This document shows, piece by piece, positions 39,439 through 41,855 of a DNA stretch of 41,855 nucleotides (position 1 is its first letter; each line of letters begins with the position of its first letter). The position numbers and the translations under genes were made by a program. The DNA lies in the NCBI GenBank assembly GCA_902798755.1, contig CADBYC010000023.1, positions 1-41,855 of the forward strand, written 5' to 3'. This stretch comes from an uncultured Ruminococcus sp. (GTDB lineage: Bacteria; Bacillota; Clostridia; Oscillospirales; Acutalibacteraceae). The notes below the pieces were generated by a model that was given only the letters and a program-made list of their open reading frames with translations, made no database searches and had not been told where the DNA came from.

Positions 39439-40134
39439 TCAATCGTTGCGGATAAATTCTTTGATCGCCTGTATCGACTGCTTCGCGGCGATCTCTCTGA
39501 AGTGCATGTAGTCCATCAGCTCGTTGTTATTGAAATCGTCTGAGATACTGCGCAGGATCGCGAACGGTACGCCGTTGCGGTAGCAGACGGTGCCGACCGC
39601 CGCGCCTTCCATCTCGCACGCGAGCGCGTTGAAGTCGTCCGCGACGCGCTGACGGCGATTGTGAGAGGCGATGAAGATGTCGCCCGAGGCGATCCGTCCT
39701 CGAAAGACGGAGATATCCTTGATCGTCTGACACGCGTCGTACAGCTTGTCGGCGGTCGCTTTGTCGGCGGGGAAGTAGGTGCGCAGCTCGTCGTTGAACT
39801 GAACCTGACCGAGCGGATCGCCCATCTCCCTGCCGTCCATATCGTGCTGGACGCAGTCGTCGGAGATCACGATATCGCCGATGCGGATATCGCCCGACAG
39901 AGAGCCTGCCACGCCACTGTTGATGATGACGTCGGGGCGGTAGAGGTCAATCATGATCTGGGTGCTCATGGCGGCGTTGACCTTGCCGATACCGCATTCA
40001 CAGCATACGACGTCTTTGCCGAAGATCTTGCCCTTGTGGTAGGTGATCTTTGCGACGGTAGTTTCCTCTTTGTTTTCCATTAAATTGACGATGCCCTCTA
40101 CCTCGATAGAGAGAGCGCAGATGAATCCTAACAT
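39439..40134 (-). CDS. mtnN: 5'-methylthioadenosine/S-adenosylhomocysteine nucleosidase
   Basis: 231 residues. It hydrolyses MTA and SAH to adenine plus the thioribose product, recycling by-products of polyamine synthesis and methylation. Family features: N-terminal A-L-S-I-E-V-E-G, the phosphorylase-fold N-S-G-V-A-G-S-L near 72-79, substrate-binding C-E-M-E-G-A-A-V-G and the catalytic Asp in S-I-S-D-D-F. GGAGG precedes the ATG. It lies 120 nt after rsmE on the same strand; both concern methylation. Confidence 0.95.
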   Translation of the reverse strand: MLGFICALSIEVEGIVNLMENKEETTVAKITYHKGKIFGKDVVCCECGIGKVNAAMSTQIMIDLYRPDVIINSGVAGSLSGDIRIGDIVISDDCVQHDMDGREMGDPLGQVQFNDELRTYFPADKATADKLYDACQTIKDISVFRGRIASGDIFIASHNRRQRVADDFNALACEMEGAAVGTVCYRNGVPFAILRSISDDFNNNELMDYMHFREIAAKQSIQAIKEFIRND

Positions 40135-40224
40135 ATATACCTCCGTTGTTAGTTAGTAGTGAGGAGTTATCGGGAACGCTGAAGCGTTTATTATAAATGG
40201 GTGTAAGCAAAGACCACCATCAAC

Positions 40225-40252
40225 TTCTAACTCCTAACTTCTCACTTCTCAC
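40225..40252. repeat. Short heptamer tandem repeat
   Basis: Four imperfect heptamers (TTCTAAC, TCCTAAC, TTCTCAC, TTCTCAC) in the rsmE-mtnN spacer. Similar low-complexity blocks in opposite orientation lie at 40146-40170. Confidence 0.6.
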
Positions 40253-40254
40253 TT

Positions 40255-40983
40255 TTATTCTAAGTTCCCTGTCAGCAGCATGGCGGCGCACAATCCCGCG
40301 ATAGGGGCTGTCTGAGCGCGCAGGATACGCTTGCCGAGGGTGGCGACCTCTATCCCGCTGTCGGATAAAAGATCGATCTCTTCCTGCTCAAAGCCGCCCT
40401 CCGCGCCTGTGATCAGGGCGATGGACGACTCCTCGCTGCCGATAATCTCCCTGAGCTTCCTGACCCCGCATTCATAAAAGACGACGGATTTGTCCGTATT
40501 CTTGACGGCTTCGGGAATGTCCCGCAGATGGATACAGGGGTTGACGCGCGGAATGATGCCGCGGCGGGATTGAGAGGCGGCGTTGTCGGCGATCTTCTGC
40601 CAGCGCGCGCGCTTTTTCGCCATGCTTTTTTCATCGGGGCGTGAGATACAGCGGGCGGACAGAAAGGGCGTTACCTCATACGCGCCCAGCTCCACCGCTT
40701 TTTGCACGACGTCGTCGATCTTGTCGCCCTTCATCAAGGCGATGTACAGGCTGACCTTGACGTCGGGCTCCTGCTCGCATACGGTGCTGCTCTTGATACG
40801 GACAGTGACCTCGTCGCGTGCGACAAGGGTGATCTCGCACTCATGCCGTCTGCCGTCGGGGGTGCAGAGGGTCAGCTCCTCGCCGACCTTCATTCTCAGC
40901 GACCGCGCGATATGAGAGGCGTCCTCGCCCGAGATGGTGTAATATTCGGTTGTGATCGCGTCGTTTGCAAAAAACCAAGCCAT
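40255..40983 (-). CDS. rsmE: 16S rRNA (uracil-1498-N3)-methyltransferase
   Basis: A 242-residue SPOUT-class methyltransferase with an N-terminal PUA-like domain (about 1-70) and the C-terminal knot: I-T-G-A-E-G-G-F near 194-201 and L-G-K-R-I-L-R-A-Q-T-A near 217-227. It modifies U1498 in the decoding region of 16S rRNA. CGGAG lies 7 nt upstream of the ATG. Its promoter shares a -35 hexamer with the divergent pncC gene. Confidence 0.96.
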   Translation of the reverse strand: MAWFFANDAITTEYYTISGEDASHIARSLRMKVGEELTLCTPDGRRHECEITLVARDEVTVRIKSSTVCEQEPDVKVSLYIALMKGDKIDDVVQKAVELGAYEVTPFLSARCISRPDEKSMAKKRARWQKIADNAASQSRRGIIPRVNPCIHLRDIPEAVKNTDKSVVFYECGVRKLREIIGSEESSIALITGAEGGFEQEEIDLLSDSGIEVATLGKRILRAQTAPIAGLCAAMLLTGNLE

Positions 40984-41012
40984 AAGCCGCTCCGAAAATC
41001 AAATGTAAACAA

Positions 41013-41064
41013 ATTCTAACAAATTTTGATGAGGATTGCAATAGGGGAAAAGAGGGTTTATAAT
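41013..41064. promoter_or_regulatory. Divergent promoters sharing one palindromic -35 hexamer
   Basis: TTGCAA at 41036-41041 reads the same on both strands. Plus strand: 17-bp spacer then perfect TATAAT (41059-41064) toward pncC. Minus strand: 17-bp spacer then TAGAAT (41018-41013), with TG extended -10, toward rsmE. Confidence 0.7.
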
Positions 41065-41098
41065 CATATATATCATAGAGTGATAGCAGAAGGCTTTC

Positions 41099-41207
41099 GT
41101 AGGGACGACCATCGGTCGTCCGCAGGATGAGGGACATTTCTGCAATTGAGAGCGGCAGATAGGGAAAAAACGATCCTGTCACACGGATGAGCAATGCTCG
41201 CCCCTAC
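41099..41207. repeat. GTAGGGnCGA-type inverted-repeat element in the pncC leader
   Basis: A 109-bp element beginning GTAGGGACGACCATCGGTCG and ending GAGCAATGCTCGCCCCTAC. The ends are imperfect inverted repeats of about 25-30 bp, each itself containing a small palindrome. It lies between the promoter and the ribosome binding site of pncC. Confidence 0.7.
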
Positions 41208-41225
41208 AAAAGGATGGAGGAAAAG

Positions 41226-41759
41226 ATGAAATCATCAGAATTAACAGAGCTGTTGGCTCAGGAAAATATCAAAGAAGAGGACCTGCCCGCGCTGCTCGTG
41301 AACGCGCTGACAAAGAAAAAACTGCGCGTCGCGACCGCCGAGAGCTGTACGGGAGGTTTGGTCTCGGGCGCGATCACCTCGGTCTCGGGCGCTTCGGGCG
41401 TATTCGACTGCGGGGTCTGCTCCTACGCGAACCACATCAAGCATAAGATCGTCGGCGTGAGGGAGGAAACGCTGAATACCTACGGCGCGGTGTCCGACCG
41501 CACGGCCTCGGAGATGGCGCGCGGTATCCGACTGCTTGCGGGCGCGGATATCGGTATCTCCACGACGGGGATCGCGGGGCCCTTGGGCGGCTCTCTGTAT
41601 AAGCCTGTCGGTCTTGTTTATATCGGCGTGAGCACCGCAAACGGTCTGCGCGCGGAGAAAATGCTCCTCGGCGAGAACAACGCCGATCGCGAGCGGATCA
41701 GAGAGCTCGCCGTGACGGCGGCGCTGTATTTCGCGCTCAAGGAAACGGAAAAGCTGTAA
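41226..41759 (+). CDS. pncC: Nicotinamide-nucleotide amidohydrolase (CinA C-terminal type)
   Basis: 177-residue stand-alone CinA C-terminal domain (PncC), which deamidates NMN to NaMN in the pyridine nucleotide salvage cycle. Signature A-T-A-E-S-C-T-G-G near 40-48 and T-G-I-A-G-P-L-G-G-S near 116-125. The usual N-terminal COG1058 domain of full CinA is missing, as in many stand-alone homologues. I chose the ATG at 41226 because GGAGG lies 7 nt upstream. The last 96 bases of the window after its stop show nothing recognisable. Confidence 0.92.
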   Translation: MKSSELTELLAQENIKEEDLPALLVNALTKKKLRVATAESCTGGLVSGAITSVSGASGVFDCGVCSYANHIKHKIVGVREETLNTYGAVSDRTASEMARGIRLLAGADIGISTTGIAGPLGGSLYKPVGLVYIGVSTANGLRAEKMLLGENNADRERIRELAVTAALYFALKETEKL

Positions 41760-41855
41760 TACTGTTATGTAGTGACCGTTTGTCAATAGGCAAAAGTCAC
41801 AAATGTAAAAAGGCAGAGGGCGTGTGACAGGAGCCGGTAACAGAAGAATCGGTAT

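Overview
The window looks like chromosomal DNA of a Gram-positive anaerobe of the class Clostridia, most likely Ruminococcus or another Oscillospiraceae member. The evidence is the clostridial gene set and order (ylxM-ffh-rpsP-khpA, phoH-ybeY-era), a SCIFF ranthipeptide with its radical SAM maturase, giant BadF-type ATPases, type I dockerins in secreted proteins, and moderately GC-rich genes with AT-rich spacers. Most promoters are textbook sigma-A type with 17-bp spacers. I see no rRNA, tRNA, CRISPR array, integrase or transposase.

Layout. 1-1136 is an AT-rich stretch: the first codons of a gene leaving the window behind an unusual leader, then a small membrane-protein/XRE-repressor operon bounded by a duplicated terminator. 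It abuts the 3' end of guaA. 1137-5634 (minus) is the purine branch purA-purB-guaA. 5895-7723 is a dockerin-bearing secreted protein broken by an 11-bp tandem duplication. 8110-12978 (minus) holds HPr, then rimM-trmD and ylxM-ffh-rpsP-khpA, with a small K+ channel gene on the plus strand splitting this normally continuous block. 13243-15363 encodes two convergent lipoproteins. 15677-18462 (plus) is phoH, ybeY, era. 18532-20166 (minus) is the SCIFF precursor and its maturase. 20222-25957 (minus) is an Orn/Lys/Arg decarboxylase and a two-gene acyl-CoA dehydratase/activase-type protein. 26258-31074 (plus) encodes a lipoprotein, pyruvate kinase, an IdeS-like cysteine protease carrying a dockerin, and a YgjP-type metallopeptidase. 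31586-39217 is a cell-surface block: a cohesin-like plus FnIII protein, a Big_2/YARHG lipoprotein, a DUF3783 protein, and an 11-FnIII protein ending in a C39-like peptidase. 39439-41759 holds mtnN, rsmE and pncC.

How the genes fit together. Housekeeping genes (purines, SRP, ribosome and tRNA maturation, glycolysis) alternate with secreted or lipid-anchored proteins. Two dockerins and one cohesin-like domain suggest that some of these assemble into a cellulosome- or amylosome-like surface complex. Small non-coding repeats are common: a GTCATTGCGA-type palindromic element (one copy read through in frame inside a protein), a MITE-like family with ATACTAA ends, a 3'-UTR element downstream of two adjacent surface-protein genes, and a GTAGGGnCGA-type inverted repeat.

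Most unusual points: the in-frame palindromic element in the BadF-type protein, the IdeS-like protease-dockerin fusion, the seven-cysteine SCIFF peptide with an intercistronic hairpin, the frameshifted dockerin protein, the possible leader-peptide control region at the left edge, and two pairs of back-to-back promoters that share a hexamer.
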